Source of the DNA: Flavobacterium sp. J372
GTDB taxonomy: Bacteria > Bacteroidota > Bacteroidia > Flavobacteriales > Flavobacteriaceae
Assembly (NCBI RefSeq): GCF_024699965.1
Contig: NZ_JAJOMZ010000004.1
Location: forward strand, 2,636,001 to 2,700,000
Length of the DNA: 64,000 bases
Direction of reading: 5' to 3'
Every line of letters begins with the position of its first letter. Within the stretch, counting starts at the first letter, position 1. Below are positions 47,000 to 56,400 of the stretch, piece by piece. The position numbers and the translations under genes are program-made. The notes under the pieces are model-generated. The model did no database searches and had not been told where the DNA came from. It saw only the letters and a list, made by a program, of their open reading frames with translations.

Positions 47000-47809
47000 T
47001 TATATCAGCCTTGCCATTTCCTGTTGTATCTTCAACGCCTCTTCCCTGGCCTTCTCTGCAAAATCTTCTCCGGATGATGCATAAATGATACCACGGGATG
47101 AATTTACCAGCAGCCCAACTTTATCATTCATACCGTATTTGCAAACTTCAGACAGGCTTCCGCCCTGTGCGCCCACGCCCGGTACAAGCAAAAAACTGTC
47201 GGGTATAATCCGGCGTATTTCTTTAAAATACTCGGCTTTGGTAGCTCCAACAACATACATCAGGTTTTCGCTGTTTTTCCAGGTTTTTGAAGTTTTAAGT
47301 ACAGATTTGTAAAGTTCTTCGCCATCAGAATCTTTCGTCTGGAAGTCGAACGCACCTTCATTTGATGTAAGTGCCAGCAGTATCGTAAACTTGTTTTTAA
47401 CTGCCAAAAATGGCTCCACACTGTCTTTCCCCATATATGGCGCTACGGTAACCGAATCAAAGTTCATGTCTTGCAAAAACGCCTTCGCATACATGGCCGA
47501 GGTGTTGCCTATATCGCCCCTTTTCGCATCGGCAATCGTGAAGATTTCAGGATGTTTATTGTTGAGAAAATTTATGGTTTTCTCCAGCGAAATCCAGCCT
47601 TTCAGCCCGTATGCTTCGTAAAAAGCCGTGTTGGGTTTGTAGGCCACAGCCAGGTCATGCGTGGCGTCAATAATGGCTTTGTTAAATTCAAAGATAGGAT
47701 CTTCTGTTGCGAACAGATGTTGCGGAATTTTATCTAAATCGACATCAAGCCCGATGCAGAGGAAGGATCTTTTTTGAAGAATGTTTTGGTGAAGTTGTTC
47801 GGTAGTCAT
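47000..47809 (-). CDS. pyrF: orotidine-5'-phosphate decarboxylase
   Basis: This 269-residue enzyme removes the carboxylate of OMP to give UMP, the last step of pyrimidine synthesis. The motif [18 protein letters not shown] holds the catalytic Lys and Asp, preceded by [16 protein letters not shown] and followed by [16 protein letters not shown]. It is the longer subfamily 2 type (about 270 residues). A TTGTGTTG repeat upstream separates it from a repeat-rich gap. Confidence 0.94.
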   Translation of the reverse strand: MTTEQLHQNILQKRSFLCIGLDVDLDKIPQHLFATEDPIFEFNKAIIDATHDLAVAYKPNTAFYEAYGLKGWISLEKTINFLNNKHPEIFTIADAKRGDIGNTSAMYAKAFLQDMNFDSVTVAPYMGKDSVEPFLAVKNKFTILLALTSNEGAFDFQTKDSDGEELYKSVLKTSKTWKNSENLMYVVGATKAEYFKEIRRIIPDSFLLVPGVGAQGGSLSEVCKYGMNDKVGLLVNSSRGIIYASSGEDFAEKAREEALKIQQEMARLI

Positions 47810-47860
47810 TGTGTTGTGTTGTTGTGCAAAAATAAAGCTTTTTTATGGAACTTGTGGAAA

Positions 47861-47923
47861 TCCTGCAAGGTCTTCCGGCCTAGTAGGTATGCTTTAAACC
47901 TACAAGGTTATTAAACCTTGCAG
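47861..47923. repeat. CCTGCAAGG palindromic repeats, second locus
   Basis: CCTGCAAGGTCTTCCGGCCT (47860-47879) and ACCTACAAGGTTATTAAACC with CTTGCAGG (47898-47922) form inverted copies. The family is the same as at 9140-9228. Confidence 0.65.
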
Positions 47924-47932
47924 GAATAAAAA

Positions 47933-47955
47933 ATCCCGCCGAAGCGGGATAAGTA
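47933..47955 (-). terminator. intrinsic terminator after prfA
   Basis: ATCCCGC-CGAA-GCGGGAT on the plus strand; on the minus strand it is followed by TTTTTTATTCC. Confidence 0.8.
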
Positions 47956-49029
47956 TTAATATATTTCTGTCTCTTTCAACTTCTCGGTATTATTTACTAA
48001 TTGAAGCTCATCGATCAATTTTTGAATGTTTCCGTTCATAACACCGTCAAGGTCATACAGCGTAAGTCCTATCCTGTGGTCGGTAACGCGGCCCTGAGGG
48101 TAGTTGTATGTACGTATCTTAGCCGAACGGTCGCCTGATGATACCTGGCTGTTACGCTTGGCGGCATCTTCTTCCTGTTTCTTGGCAAGCTCCATTTCAT
48201 AAAGGCGCGAACGCAATACCTGTAAGGCTTTGTCTTTATTCTTATGCTGTGATTTTTCGTCCTGGCACTGTGCTACCAATCCTGTAGGTATGTGCGTCAT
48301 ACGAACGGCCGACTTAGTCGTGTTAACTGACTGCCCGCCCGGCCCTGATGAACAGAACAGGTCAATACGCACATCGTTCATATCAATTTGCACATCAAAT
48401 TCTTCAGCTTCAGGCAGTACCATTACGGTTGCAGCCGAGGTGTGGATACGCCCTTGTGTTTCGGTCTGCGGAACGCGCTGTACACGGTGTACGCCGGCTT
48501 CAAACTTAAGGGTTCCGTAAACATCTTCACCCGTAACCTCAAAGATAACTTCTTTAAAACCACCCGATGTACCTTCGCTAATATCAACTACGCTTGTTCT
48601 CCAGCCCTTGCTTTCACAGTATTTAGTATACATCCTGAAAAGGTCGCCTGCAAAGATACTGGCCTCGTCACCACCCGTACCGGCACGTACCTCAACCATC
48701 ACGTTCTTTGCATCTTCCGGGTCTTTCGGTATCAGCATGAACTTGATCTCTTCCTCAAGCTGAGGAAGCCTTTCCTTAGCTTCGTCAAGCTGCATTTTGG
48801 CCATTTCAACCATTTCAGGGTCGCTGCCATCGGCAATGATTTCCTGTGCCTCAGTAAGGTTTCCTGAAACATTCAGGTACTCCTCACGCTTCTCTACAAG
48901 CGCTTTAAGGTCTTTATATTCTTTATTCAGAGCGACATAGCGCTTCTGGTCGGCAATCACATCCGGCTGGATGATAAGGTCTGAAACCTCATCAAATTTT
49001 TGCTTTATAATCTGTAACCTGTCTAACAT
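47956..49029 (-). CDS. prfA: peptide chain release factor 1
   Basis: This 357-residue class I release factor reads UAA and UAG. Motifs are [20 protein letters not shown] with the catalytic GGQ (about residue 235) and the stop-codon-recognition region near [20 protein letters not shown]. Length and N-terminal helices ([20 protein letters not shown]) are standard. An AGGAG sequence precedes the ATG, which is unusual for Bacteroidota. The promoter box TACTTTTG is at 49058-49065. Confidence 0.95.
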   Translation of the reverse strand: MLDRLQIIKQKFDEVSDLIIQPDVIADQKRYVALNKEYKDLKALVEKREEYLNVSGNLTEAQEIIADGSDPEMVEMAKMQLDEAKERLPQLEEEIKFMLIPKDPEDAKNVMVEVRAGTGGDEASIFAGDLFRMYTKYCESKGWRTSVVDISEGTSGGFKEVIFEVTGEDVYGTLKFEAGVHRVQRVPQTETQGRIHTSAATVMVLPEAEEFDVQIDMNDVRIDLFCSSGPGGQSVNTTKSAVRMTHIPTGLVAQCQDEKSQHKNKDKALQVLRSRLYEMELAKKQEEDAAKRNSQVSSGDRSAKIRTYNYPQGRVTDHRIGLTLYDLDGVMNGNIQKLIDELQLVNNTEKLKETEIY

Positions 49030-49057
49030 CTTTCAGTGCTCCTTTATTTTAGCGGTG

Positions 49058-49065
49058 CAAAAGTA
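49058..49065 (-). promoter_or_regulatory. promoter -7 box of prfA
   Basis: Minus strand TACTTTTG, a TAnnTTTG match 28 nt before the ATG. Confidence 0.5.
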
Positions 49066-49090
49066 CGCAATATTTTTGATTGTTCACTAC

Positions 49091-49471
49091 TTACGCACAC
49101 ATCGCGCAGCGCCCGGTAACCCATCCTGCGGTTGACTGTGAGCTGTAACCTTCAGGCAGCTTCACGCTTATTTCACCCGGCAGGCATTCGATTTTCTCGC
49201 AATCGGTACAGCGGAAATGAAAATGGTTATGGTTGTGCTCATGCTTTTCCTCCCCGCAGCTGTGGCAAAGCGCATAGTAAAACTTACCATCATCGGCCAA
49301 AATCTTATGAACCACGCCGTCTTCGCAAAAACGGTTCAGCACGCGGTAAATCGTCACGCGGTCCATCTCGCCTTTCACAACGGCCTCTATCCTGTCCTGG
49401 CTCAGCGCCGAACCGGCTGATAACAATGCGTCCAATACCGCTTTTTTTGATGGTGTACTCCTTCTGTTCAT
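49091..49471 (-). CDS. Fur-family transcriptional regulator
   Basis: This 126-residue metal-dependent regulator has the winged helix around VTIYRVLNRFCEDGVVHKIL. Metal residues are CHSCGEEKHEHNHNHFHFRC and TDCEKIEC, with the C-terminal cysteines GRCAMC, so two CxxC pairs are available for structural zinc. The metal sensed (Fe, Zn or peroxide) cannot be told from sequence; a histidine-rich HEHNHNHFHF stretch is notable. It is upstream of prfA on the same strand. Confidence 0.85.
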   Translation of the reverse strand: MNRRSTPSKKAVLDALLSAGSALSQDRIEAVVKGEMDRVTIYRVLNRFCEDGVVHKILADDGKFYYALCHSCGEEKHEHNHNHFHFRCTDCEKIECLPGEISVKLPEGYSSQSTAGWVTGRCAMCA

Positions 49472-49530
49472 CTTTAATGCAATTATGTTGCAATAGTACG
49501 AAAAATATTTATCTTTGGCAAATATTTAAT

Positions 49531-49636
49531 GAACGCGGATGACGCGGATGCTTCGCAATCGCCGATTTAACTGATTATATTCCCTATTCTTTAAAAAAAT
49601 CAGCGAAAATCCGTGCAATCCGTGTCATCCGCGTTC
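49531..49636. repeat. inverted repeat GAACGCGGATGAC family
   Basis: GAACGCGGATGACGCGGAT (49531-49549) and ATCCGTGTCATCCGCGTTC (49618-49636) pair with one mismatch in 19. The loop between holds about 68 nt including further related sequence (AATCCGTGCAATCCG). It lies in the gap between the divergent Fur and FAD-oxidoreductase genes. Confidence 0.75.
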
Positions 49637-49652
49637 CTTAATCCAATCAAAA

Positions 49653-50553
49653 ATGAAAAATCAATTTGAGGCAATTATAATCGGCGGCAGCTACGCCGGG
49701 CTGTCGGCAGCAATGGCACTTGGCAGGGCATCGAGAAATGTACTCATCATAGACAGCGGCCAACCCTGCAACGCGCCTACACCCCACTCCCACAACTTCC
49801 TGACGCGCGATGGCGAAACCCCTGCGGCTATTTCGGCAATTGCGAAAGAAGAAGTGCTCAAATATCCCCCCTGTAAATTTTTTGGATGGGACGGTCACGG
49901 CTGTAAACAATAGTGACAATGGATTTTCGGTTGAGACAGCTGAGGGCAAGAGTTTTTTCGCGAAGAAAATCTTGCTTGCTACAGGAATCAAAGATATAAT
50001 GCCGGAAATACCAGGACTTGCCGAATGCTGGGGTAAGACTGTAATCCATTGCCCGTACTGCCACGGTTATGAAGTGAAAGGCCTGAAAACGGCTGTGCTG
50101 GCAAATGGCGATGTGGCTATACATTATGCGCAGTTGCTTCGGCAATGGACAAACGACCTGACGTTTTTTACTGATGGGCCTGCTACATTTACCAGTGAAC
50201 AAAAAGCGAAACTGGAACAGCACAACATAAAGACCATCGAAACCAGGGTTGAAAGGCTTGTGCAAACCGGCGGCAATCTTGAGGGCATAATTACGGCAGA
50301 TGGCATAAACCACAATTTCCCGGTGATGTATTACAGGGCAGATTTTGAATTGCCAGAATTTGTGCAAAAGCTCAACCTCAGCAAAGATGATTTTGGCTTT
50401 ATCAAAACAGATGATATGATGCAGACATCTGCAAAGGGGATATATGCGTCGGGCGACTGCATGAGCATGATGCGCGCCGTAGCCAATGCTGTTGCAACGG
50501 GCAACAAAGCCGGGGCTATAATTAACCGTGATCTTTCAATGGAGAGTTTTTAA
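49653..50553 (+). pseudogene. NAD(P)/FAD-dependent oxidoreductase, thioredoxin-reductase-like, frameshifted
   Basis: Two frame segments give about 300 residues. The FAD site is MKNQFEAIIIGGSYAGLSAA, the redox dithiol is HCPYCHGYEVKG (CPYC) and the C-terminal FAD loop is GIYASGDCMSMMRAVANAVA. One C too many in CCCCCC (49866-49871) breaks the frame; removing it restores LKYPPVNFLDGTVTAVNNSD. This group (also called class II/III flavin disulfide reductases of the TrxB-like type) reduces an unknown disulfide partner with NADPH. The AraC gene follows after 27 nt. A damaged second copy lies at 51975-52115. Confidence 0.85.
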
Positions 50554-50580
50554 TCCGCCGAAAATCACTATCATTGTTGA

Positions 50581-51396
50581 ATGGATTACAATGTATATAA
50601 ACCTTGTGAAGAACTTTCAAAACAAATAAAGACCTACTGGAGCCTGGAGTGCGCAGCTGATGAAACCAACGGGCGCGAGCGCATTTTCCCGGACGGGTGT
50701 ATTGAGATCATCTTCAATCACGGTGACAGGTTCAGGAAATTTGACAATGAGACCGATTTCCACATTCAGCCTCCCGCCTTCATCCACGGGCAATTGAAAA
50801 CCTATTTTGAACTGGAGCCAACAGGGAGCGTAGGCATTTTCAGCGCACGGCTTCACCCTGCAGGATTGCGCCCATTTGTAGATTTTGACGTTGATACTTT
50901 TACGGGAAGTACCCTAACGATAAGCGATGTGTGGGGTGATGACGGCGTGCAACTGGAAAAGGATATACAAGGCTGCACCGATAACCCTGCACGAATTTCC
51001 CTGCTTGAAAAATTCCTGCTTGAGAAACGTGACAAATTAAGAGTTGACAATACACCTGTCGAGGCATGCGTTGATTCAATAATTGAAAGCATCGGATCAA
51101 TTTCCATGGAAGCTGTTGCACAAAAGCTCCGCATCAGCAAACGCCAGCTCGAACGCAGGTTTACTGCGGCTGTTGGCATTTCGCCAAAAATTTTTGCACG
51201 CATAACCCGTTTCCAGAATGTGCTGCAGCTTATTGAAAATAAGGAATTTAAAAGCTTTACAGCCACGGCCTATGACGGCGGGTTTTATGACCAGGCGCAC
51301 TTCATAAAAGACTTTAAAGACTTCACGGGGCTCAATCCCAAACAATATTTCGCCGAAAACCTCGAAATGGTAAAGCATTTCACTTTTGATGTGTGA
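50581..51396 (+). CDS. AraC family transcriptional regulator
   Basis: This 271-residue regulator has a C-terminal AraC DNA-binding region, two helix-turn-helix motifs (MEAVAQKLRISKRQLERRFT and FTATAYDGGFYDQAHFIKDF) followed by the FTGLNPKQYF family end. The N-terminal part (YWSLECAADETNGRERIFPD) matches the DUF6597 sensory domain. It is 27 nt downstream of the FAD oxidoreductase on the same strand and likely regulates that gene or itself. Its effector is unknown. Confidence 0.9.
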   Translation: MDYNVYKPCEELSKQIKTYWSLECAADETNGRERIFPDGCIEIIFNHGDRFRKFDNETDFHIQPPAFIHGQLKTYFELEPTGSVGIFSARLHPAGLRPFVDFDVDTFTGSTLTISDVWGDDGVQLEKDIQGCTDNPARISLLEKFLLEKRDKLRVDNTPVEACVDSIIESIGSISMEAVAQKLRISKRQLERRFTAAVGISPKIFARITRFQNVLQLIENKEFKSFTATAYDGGFYDQAHFIKDFKDFTGLNPKQYFAENLEMVKHFTFDV

Positions 51397-51464
51397 TGTC
51401 GCTTTTTTACAATTTTTTGATAAGGCACAACCCCATCTTTGCCGGAGTTAACTCAATAAACATC

Positions 51465-51974
51465 ATGAAGAAAATTACATTGCTTACCGCAGTTTTGTCC
51501 CTAATGGCATCATGCGGAAAAAAGGAGAACACAGAAAAAACCACTACTGCTCCCGTTGCGGAAACACCAAATAAATTGGCTGCAACCGAATGGCTTGCTG
51601 GCTCGTGGGGACATACCACACCCGAAGGAGACCTAAGTGAAAAATGGGAAAAAGTAAATGACAGCGTTATGCACGGCGAGAGTTATTTTGTTGTCGGCGG
51701 GAAAGACACCGTATTTGCCGAGACCGTTGCACTTACTTCTGAAAAAGGGAAACTAGCCTATACGGTAACGGTACCCGGACAAAACGATGAAAAACCGGTG
51801 CGCTTCGACCTGACCTCATCTTCCGAAAGCCAATTGGTGTTTGAAAACCCGCAGCATGACTACCCGAATAAAATTGTGTATAACAAAATAACAAACGACT
51901 CGCTTGTTGCAGAAATTTCAGGTATGCAGAAAGGCAAACCTGCCCGTGAGCAATTTGCAATGAAGAGGCAGTAG
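51465..51974 (+). CDS. DUF6265-like lipoprotein
   Basis: This 169-residue protein has a lipoprotein signal (MKKITLLTAVLSLMASCGKK, lipobox ASC). The mature part (LAGSWGHTTPEGDLSEKWEK, then GESYFVVGGKDTVFAETVAL, FENPQHDYPNKIVY) fits the DUF6265 beta-rich fold. ATG 51465 is the lipoprotein start; the frame open to 51393 overlaps the AraC stop. No ligand is known. It follows AraC closely and may belong to its operon. Confidence 0.75.
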   Translation: MKKITLLTAVLSLMASCGKKENTEKTTTAPVAETPNKLAATEWLAGSWGHTTPEGDLSEKWEKVNDSVMHGESYFVVGGKDTVFAETVALTSEKGKLAYTVTVPGQNDEKPVRFDLTSSSESQLVFENPQHDYPNKIVYNKITNDSLVAEISGMQKGKPAREQFAMKRQ

Positions 51975-52115
51975 CAATTCATCATCGGCGAAGTTACGCC
52001 GGACTGTCAGCAGCGAGGGCCTCTTCATTGCCCTCGCGCAAATATGTTGGTAACTGACAACGGTAATTTATGTACTTCATACACGACCCAGCCCATACTT
52101 TCCAGATACACTATC
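51975..52115 (+). pseudogene. degenerate fragment of a TrxB-like oxidoreductase N-terminus
   Basis: After the lipoprotein stop, the sequence encodes RSYAGLSAARAS, matching GGSYAGLSAAMALGRAS at the start of the oxidoreductase at 49653. Small indels (for example in ATTCATCATCGGCG) break the FAD glycine loop. A continuing match, AATATGTTGGTAACTGACAA (VTDNG versus IIDSG), is visible to about 52060 and faintly to 52115. It is a remnant of a duplicated gene, with no start and several stops. Confidence 0.55.
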
Positions 52116-52141
52116 GCAAACTATCCGCAGCCAGTTGGGAC

Positions 52142-53224
52142 TTAAATATGCCTGTATACTTGATTATGAAAGTATTTTTTTCTGAACCAAAATGCGAGAT
52201 TAACTAATGCAATAAGGGCAGGCACTTCTACTAATGGCCCTATTACACCTGCAAATGCCTGACCGCTGTTAATGCCAAACACGCCTATGGCCACCGCTAT
52301 AGCTAATTCAAAGTTATTACCTGTTGCTGTGAAGGCAATTGAAGTACTTTTAGAATAATCAGCACCAAAGAATTTACCTGTGAAAAAGCTTATAATGAAC
52401 ATGATCGTAAAATATATTACCAGCGGAATTGCAATCCTTACTACATCCATTGGTATCTCAACAATCAGTTCACCCTTAAGGCTGAACATCAATATTATAG
52501 TAAATAACAATGCTATTAAAGTTATCGGTGATATGAATGGAACATATTTTTTATCAAACCAGTCTACTCCTTTCAGTTTAATAAGGACATACCTGCTTAT
52601 AAAGCCGAGAGCAAAGGGTACGCCCAGATAAATCCCTACGCTTTCTGCAAGCTGTTCAATGCTTATATCTACAACGAATCCGTCATAGCCAAAATAGGGC
52701 GGAAGTATGGTAACAAATATATAAGCATAAACGCTGTAAAGCAGCACCTGAAAAATGCTGTTGAGTGCTATCAGGCCCGCGGCATACTCCCTACTGCCGT
52801 CTGCAAGGTCGTTCCATACAACTACCATTGCAATACACCGCGCCAGACCAATTAGGATAACTCCTATCATATATTCAGGATATCCATTGAGGAATAATAA
52901 CGCCAATGCAAACATCAGGACAGGACCCGATAACCCAATTCAAAAGCAGTGAGGCAAACAGAACTTTGGTGTTAGTGAACACTTCACCCATCTTGCTGTA
53001 ATTTACTTTAGCCAATGGAGGGTACATCATCAGAATGAGTCCGATAGCCAACGGAATATTGGTTGTCCCCTTCGAGAAAGAATTAATGACCGTGCTACTT
53101 CCGGGCAATAGATAACCGATGGCAACACCGATTGCCATTGCAAGGAAAATCCAAAGAGTTAAATAGCGATCTAAAAATCCAAGATTCTTTTTTTAACTAC
53201 AGGAGTACAATTATTTATAGACAT
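52142..53224 (-). pseudogene. acr3: ACR3-type arsenite efflux permease, two frameshifts
   Basis: Three frame segments make one protein of about 360 residues. It begins [20 protein letters not shown] once one A is added at 53188-53194, continues [20 protein letters not shown], and after removing one base at 52926-52928 reads [20 protein letters not shown]. Ten hydrophobic segments and the ACR3 landmarks [20 protein letters not shown] (the conserved Cys) and [20 protein letters not shown] are present. ACR3 pumps arsenite or antimonite out of the cell. It is the last gene of the ars operon, 2 nt after arsC. Both breaks are in homopolymers and probably errors. Confidence 0.9.
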
Positions 53225-53226
53225 AT

Positions 53227-53856
53227 TTATTTCCTGATTTGCGAGAATACATAAAACATTTCAAGACCTATTTGAAGGCTACGCTCTTTATACTTTTCAG
53301 CCTGCTGTTCTGATTTGTCAAATTCCTTGGGATCTTCATAAGTAATAGCTATCCTTTTTTCTGCACCGGCAATGAAGGGGCACCCTCCATCAGCTTGAGA
53401 GCAGGTCATTATTGCTGCGAAGCCTTCTTTGGGATTGAAGTCATTGTAATATGTTTTTGAAAACGCAACTACAGGATGCTCGTTCTCAGCATACTTCACA
53501 GCGTAGACAGGATTATTGCCTGTGGAAAGGGCTTGTATTTTAAAACCGGTTTGTTTCAGTGTTTGCACAACTGCCGGGAACATTGCAGTTGATTCCGTTC
53601 CGCCCGAGTAACAATACACCTGAGGAATTTGGTAATAGGCTGCCGCCGCCTGCGCCCAGATTTGTGCCAAGTGGCTCCTGCGGGAATTATGCGTGCAAAT
53701 CAGATTCAACCGTATCTCTTCCTGTTGCGAGCTTTTTGCTTGAATAAAGTTGATTAATGGCTGAAGAACTTCTTTGCGCTCTTCTAATAGGTTTTCAAAT
53801 TCAAAACCATTAACAACAGCTTCAATTTCCGGATAAAGTGTAACTTTATTTGACAT
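53227..53856 (-). CDS. arsC: arsenate reductase / low-molecular-weight phosphatase-like protein
   Basis: This 209-residue protein carries the CX5R loop ICTHNSRRSHLAQIWA of the low-molecular-weight phosphatase/ArsC family, followed by QVYCYSGGTESTAMFP and CSQADGGCPFIAGAEKRIAI, whose cysteines can form the redox relay. It reduces arsenate to arsenite, the substrate of the permease. Position between the DUF6428 gene (12 nt) and acr3 (2 nt) supports the role. Confidence 0.88.
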   Translation of the reverse strand: MSNKVTLYPEIEAVVNGFEFENLLEERKEVLQPLINFIQAKSSQQEEIRLNLICTHNSRRSHLAQIWAQAAAAYYQIPQVYCYSGGTESTAMFPAVVQTLKQTGFKIQALSTGNNPVYAVKYAENEHPVVAFSKTYYNDFNPKEGFAAIMTCSQADGGCPFIAGAEKRIAITYEDPKEFDKSEQQAEKYKERSLQIGLEMFYVFSQIRK

Positions 53857-53868
53857 AGTTGTAGATAT

Positions 53869-54342
53869 TTAGCAGCATCCTCCGCCAGGAGCACAGCTGT
53901 TAGCCGTATTTGATAAAATTTCCGATGAGGAAACTCTTTCGTTTGTTTCAGGCACACCACAACTTTCCTGCGCGAGGCAGGCCGTCATTTTATTTTTTAG
54001 TATAAAATGCTGACCATTAAAATCAAGGTCATACTTACCAATTGTGGCAGACTGGTATTCAACCTCAACATGGTAATCGCCTATATTCAGTTTCCTCTCA
54101 CTAAGGTTTATGATATTCAGGAGTTTTCGCGGCTTTAGCCTGTGCTCGTAATCATCAGCATCCCAAAGCTGGAAATTCACAACTTTTTCATTTCTGATGG
54201 TACCTCCGCAGTCAATAAAATCTCTCGTGATTAAACCAACCTCGGTTACATGGAAATGTTCAGGCACAAAGCTGCCATCTTCCAATTGGAAAGCCACATT
54301 GGTAAGGCCCGGCAGGATCTCTTTAATTTCTGATAGTTTCAT
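53869..54342 (-). CDS. DUF6428 family protein with Cys-rich tail, ars operon
   Basis: This 157-residue protein has the DUF6428 pattern (FVPEHFHVTEVGLITRDFID, GGTIRNEKVVNFQLWDADDY). It ends in a cysteine-rich tail, ACLAQESCGVPETNE and then SCAPGGGCC, offering about five thiols. Such a tail could bind arsenite or antimonite; no activity is proven. It is the second gene of the operon, 15 nt after arsR. His residues in EHFHV could add a metal site, so it may be a sensor or a chaperone. Confidence 0.8.
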   Translation of the reverse strand: MKLSEIKEILPGLTNVAFQLEDGSFVPEHFHVTEVGLITRDFIDCGGTIRNEKVVNFQLWDADDYEHRLKPRKLLNIINLSERKLNIGDYHVEVEYQSATIGKYDLDFNGQHFILKNKMTACLAQESCGVPETNERVSSSEILSNTANSCAPGGGCC

Positions 54343-54357
54343 AATAGATATTTTTAG

Positions 54358-54699
54358 TTAACAGCAATCTTCTGAATCTGAATTTAACTGGCTTGAAATT
54401 GCATCGAAATAATCCCTAAGCATTACAACAGCATCTTTATCAAGGCAATAGCATATAGCGGTACCTTCAACAGTACCTTTTATAAATCCTGCATTCTTAA
54501 GCTCCTTCAGGTGTTGCGAAACCGTAGGCTGTGCCAGCGGAAGCTCATTTACGATATCACCGCAAATACATGATTTTGCTTTTAGCAGGTATTCTATAAT
54601 CGCTATCCTTGCCGGGTGGGCCAGCGCTTTTGCCATGTCGGCTATCTTATTATGGCTTTCTGTGAACAACCCTGATTTCGATACTCCCATAAACTTCAT
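54358..54699 (-). CDS. arsR: ArsR family transcriptional repressor
   Basis: This 113-residue winged-helix repressor has the ArsR/SmtB fold: ADMAKALAHPARIAIIEYLL, recognition helix LAQPTVSQHLKELKNAGFIK and a thiol site KSCICGDIV (CxC). In relatives, arsenite bound by these cysteines releases the DNA. A TATCG-N8-CGATA dyad directly upstream (54705-54722) is a likely autoregulatory operator. It is the first gene of the operon. Confidence 0.92.
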   Translation of the reverse strand: MKFMGVSKSGLFTESHNKIADMAKALAHPARIAIIEYLLKAKSCICGDIVNELPLAQPTVSQHLKELKNAGFIKGTVEGTAICYCLDKDAVVMLRDYFDAISSQLNSDSEDCC

Positions 54700-54704
54700 T
54701 ATTA

Positions 54705-54722
54705 TATCGCAATATTACGATA
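54705..54722 (-). promoter_or_regulatory. candidate ArsR operator
   Basis: TATCG (54705-54709) and CGATA (54718-54722) are exact inverted repeats with an 8-bp spacer, starting 6 nt upstream of the arsR ATG. A near-consensus -7 box (GATATTTG, minus) lies at about 54733-54740, so a bound repressor would sit at the start of transcription. Confidence 0.55.
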
Positions 54723-54766
54723 AATATGAATACAAATATCAGCAGATGATGTTTTTTTAAATAAAA

Positions 54767-54792
54767 ATCCCGAAGCAAATACTTCGGGATGT
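54767..54792 (-). terminator. intrinsic terminator after pepD
   Basis: ATCCCGAAG (54767-54775) pairs perfectly with CTTCGGGAT (54782-54790), with a T-run on the minus strand. Confidence 0.85.
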
Positions 54793-54814
54793 TATTTTGA
54801 GTGAAGCTCACTGC

Positions 54815-54848
54815 CTACTGACTGGAAAACTGTGACTGCGACTGATAA
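54815..54848. repeat. CAGTCGCAGT family repeat, copy 3
   Basis: GGAAAACTGTGACTGCGACT at 54823-54842 (plus strand) matches the right arm at 13061-13080. It abuts the stop of pepD. Confidence 0.5.
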
Positions 54849-56313
54849 CTACTTCTTCACCGGTATATTCTCTAATATCTCCAGCACAAACTTCCAGTAT
54901 TTTTGGGCTGAAGATATGCTGGCACGCTCATCGGGGCTGTGTGCGCCCTTAATGGTTGGCCCGAAAGAAATCATATCCATGTCAGGATAATTCGTACCCA
55001 GGATGCCGCACTCCAAACCGGCATGGCAGGCCACAACGTTTGGCTGAGTGCCATTCTGCTTTTCGTAGATGCTTTTCAGCACTTCAAGAATTTCTGACTC
55101 CACATTCGGTGTCCACCCCGGGTATGAGCCCGAAAACGTCACCTCGCAGCCTATAAGCTCAAATGCCGAACGCAATGCATTGGCAAGATCAAACTTGCTG
55201 CTCTCAACAGATGAGCGCGTTAAACAGCCTATATGCAGCTGACCGTCTTTAACGATCACACGTGCAATATTGTTTGATGTTTCGACCAAGTTTTCCATAT
55301 CAGCGCTCATACGGTAAACGCCGTTATGGGCAGTGTATAGCGCACGAATAAGCCCTTCCTGCACGCCGAGATCCATAACCTTAGCCGGCAACTCGCCTTT
55401 TTCAATAGTAATCTTAAGGTTAGGTTCAGTTGTCTTATACTCGGCTTTAATATCATTGATTACTTCCTGCATATCAAACACAAACGCCTCATCAAAAATT
55501 TCGGAGATGATAACTTTCGCCACGCTCTCACGCGGGATGGCATTGCGCAAGCTGCCGCCATTGATTTCGCTTATCTGAAGCCCGAAATTTTCAAAGCTGT
55601 CAAACAGCAGGCGGTTCATTATTTTGTTGGCATTTCCCAGGCCTTTGTCAATATCCATACCGCTGTGCCCGCCGTTCAGTCCGTTCACGGTAATGGTGTA
55701 GCCCACAGAATTTTCAGGCGTATCCTCTTCATTATAGCTGCGTATGGCCGTAACATCTACCCCACCGGCGCAGCCTATGTCAATCTCGTCATCTTCCTCG
55801 GTATCGAGGTTAAGGAGAATTTCACCCTGAAGAAGTCCGCCTTTAAGCCCCATTGCGCCGGTCATACCGGTTTCTTCGTCAATGGTAAAAAGCGCCTCAA
55901 TTGCCGGGTGCGGTATATCTTTGCTCTCCAGTATCGCCATGATGGTAGCCACACCAAGGCCATTATCAGCGCCCAGCGTTGTGCCTTTTGCACGCACCCA
56001 GTCGCCATCTACATACATCTCGATTCCCTGTGTGTCGAAGTCAAAATCGGTACCGTTGTTTTTTTGGTGCACCATATCGAGGTGGCTCTGCATCACAATC
56101 GTCTTGCGGTTCTCCATCCCCGCCGTGGCGGGCTTTTTTAATGATAACATTGCCTACCTCATCTTCCATCGTTTCGAGTCCGAGCGACTTCCCGAAGTCT
56201 TTCATAAAGGCGATAACACGCTCCTCTTTTTTAGATGGGCGCGGCACGGCATTTAGGTCGGCAAATTTATTCCAGAGCGCTTTCGGCTCAAGGTTCCTTA
56301 TTTCCTGGCTCAT
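54849..56313 (-). pseudogene. pepD: aminoacyl-histidine dipeptidase (PepD, M20 family), frameshifted
   Basis: Two frame segments give about 487 residues. They start MSQEIRNLEPKALWNKFADL and continue DEVGNVIIKKPATAGMENRK once one A is removed from the T/A-run 56134-56139. The M20 zinc motifs are MQSHLDMVHQ, TTLGADNGLGVATIM, TIDEETGMTGA and the late ACHAGLECGIL. The enzyme hydrolyses dipeptides such as carnosine (beta-Ala-His) and other Xaa-His in the cytoplasm. It is monocistronic with a strong terminator. The indel is likely a sequencing error. Confidence 0.92.
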
Positions 56314-56400
56314 TGTATTTGTTTGTGTTTTTTGATATTGTAGCTTAATTCAGCAAAACAAAAATACTACTTATATTTACAAACCTTTGCACAATTGCAC

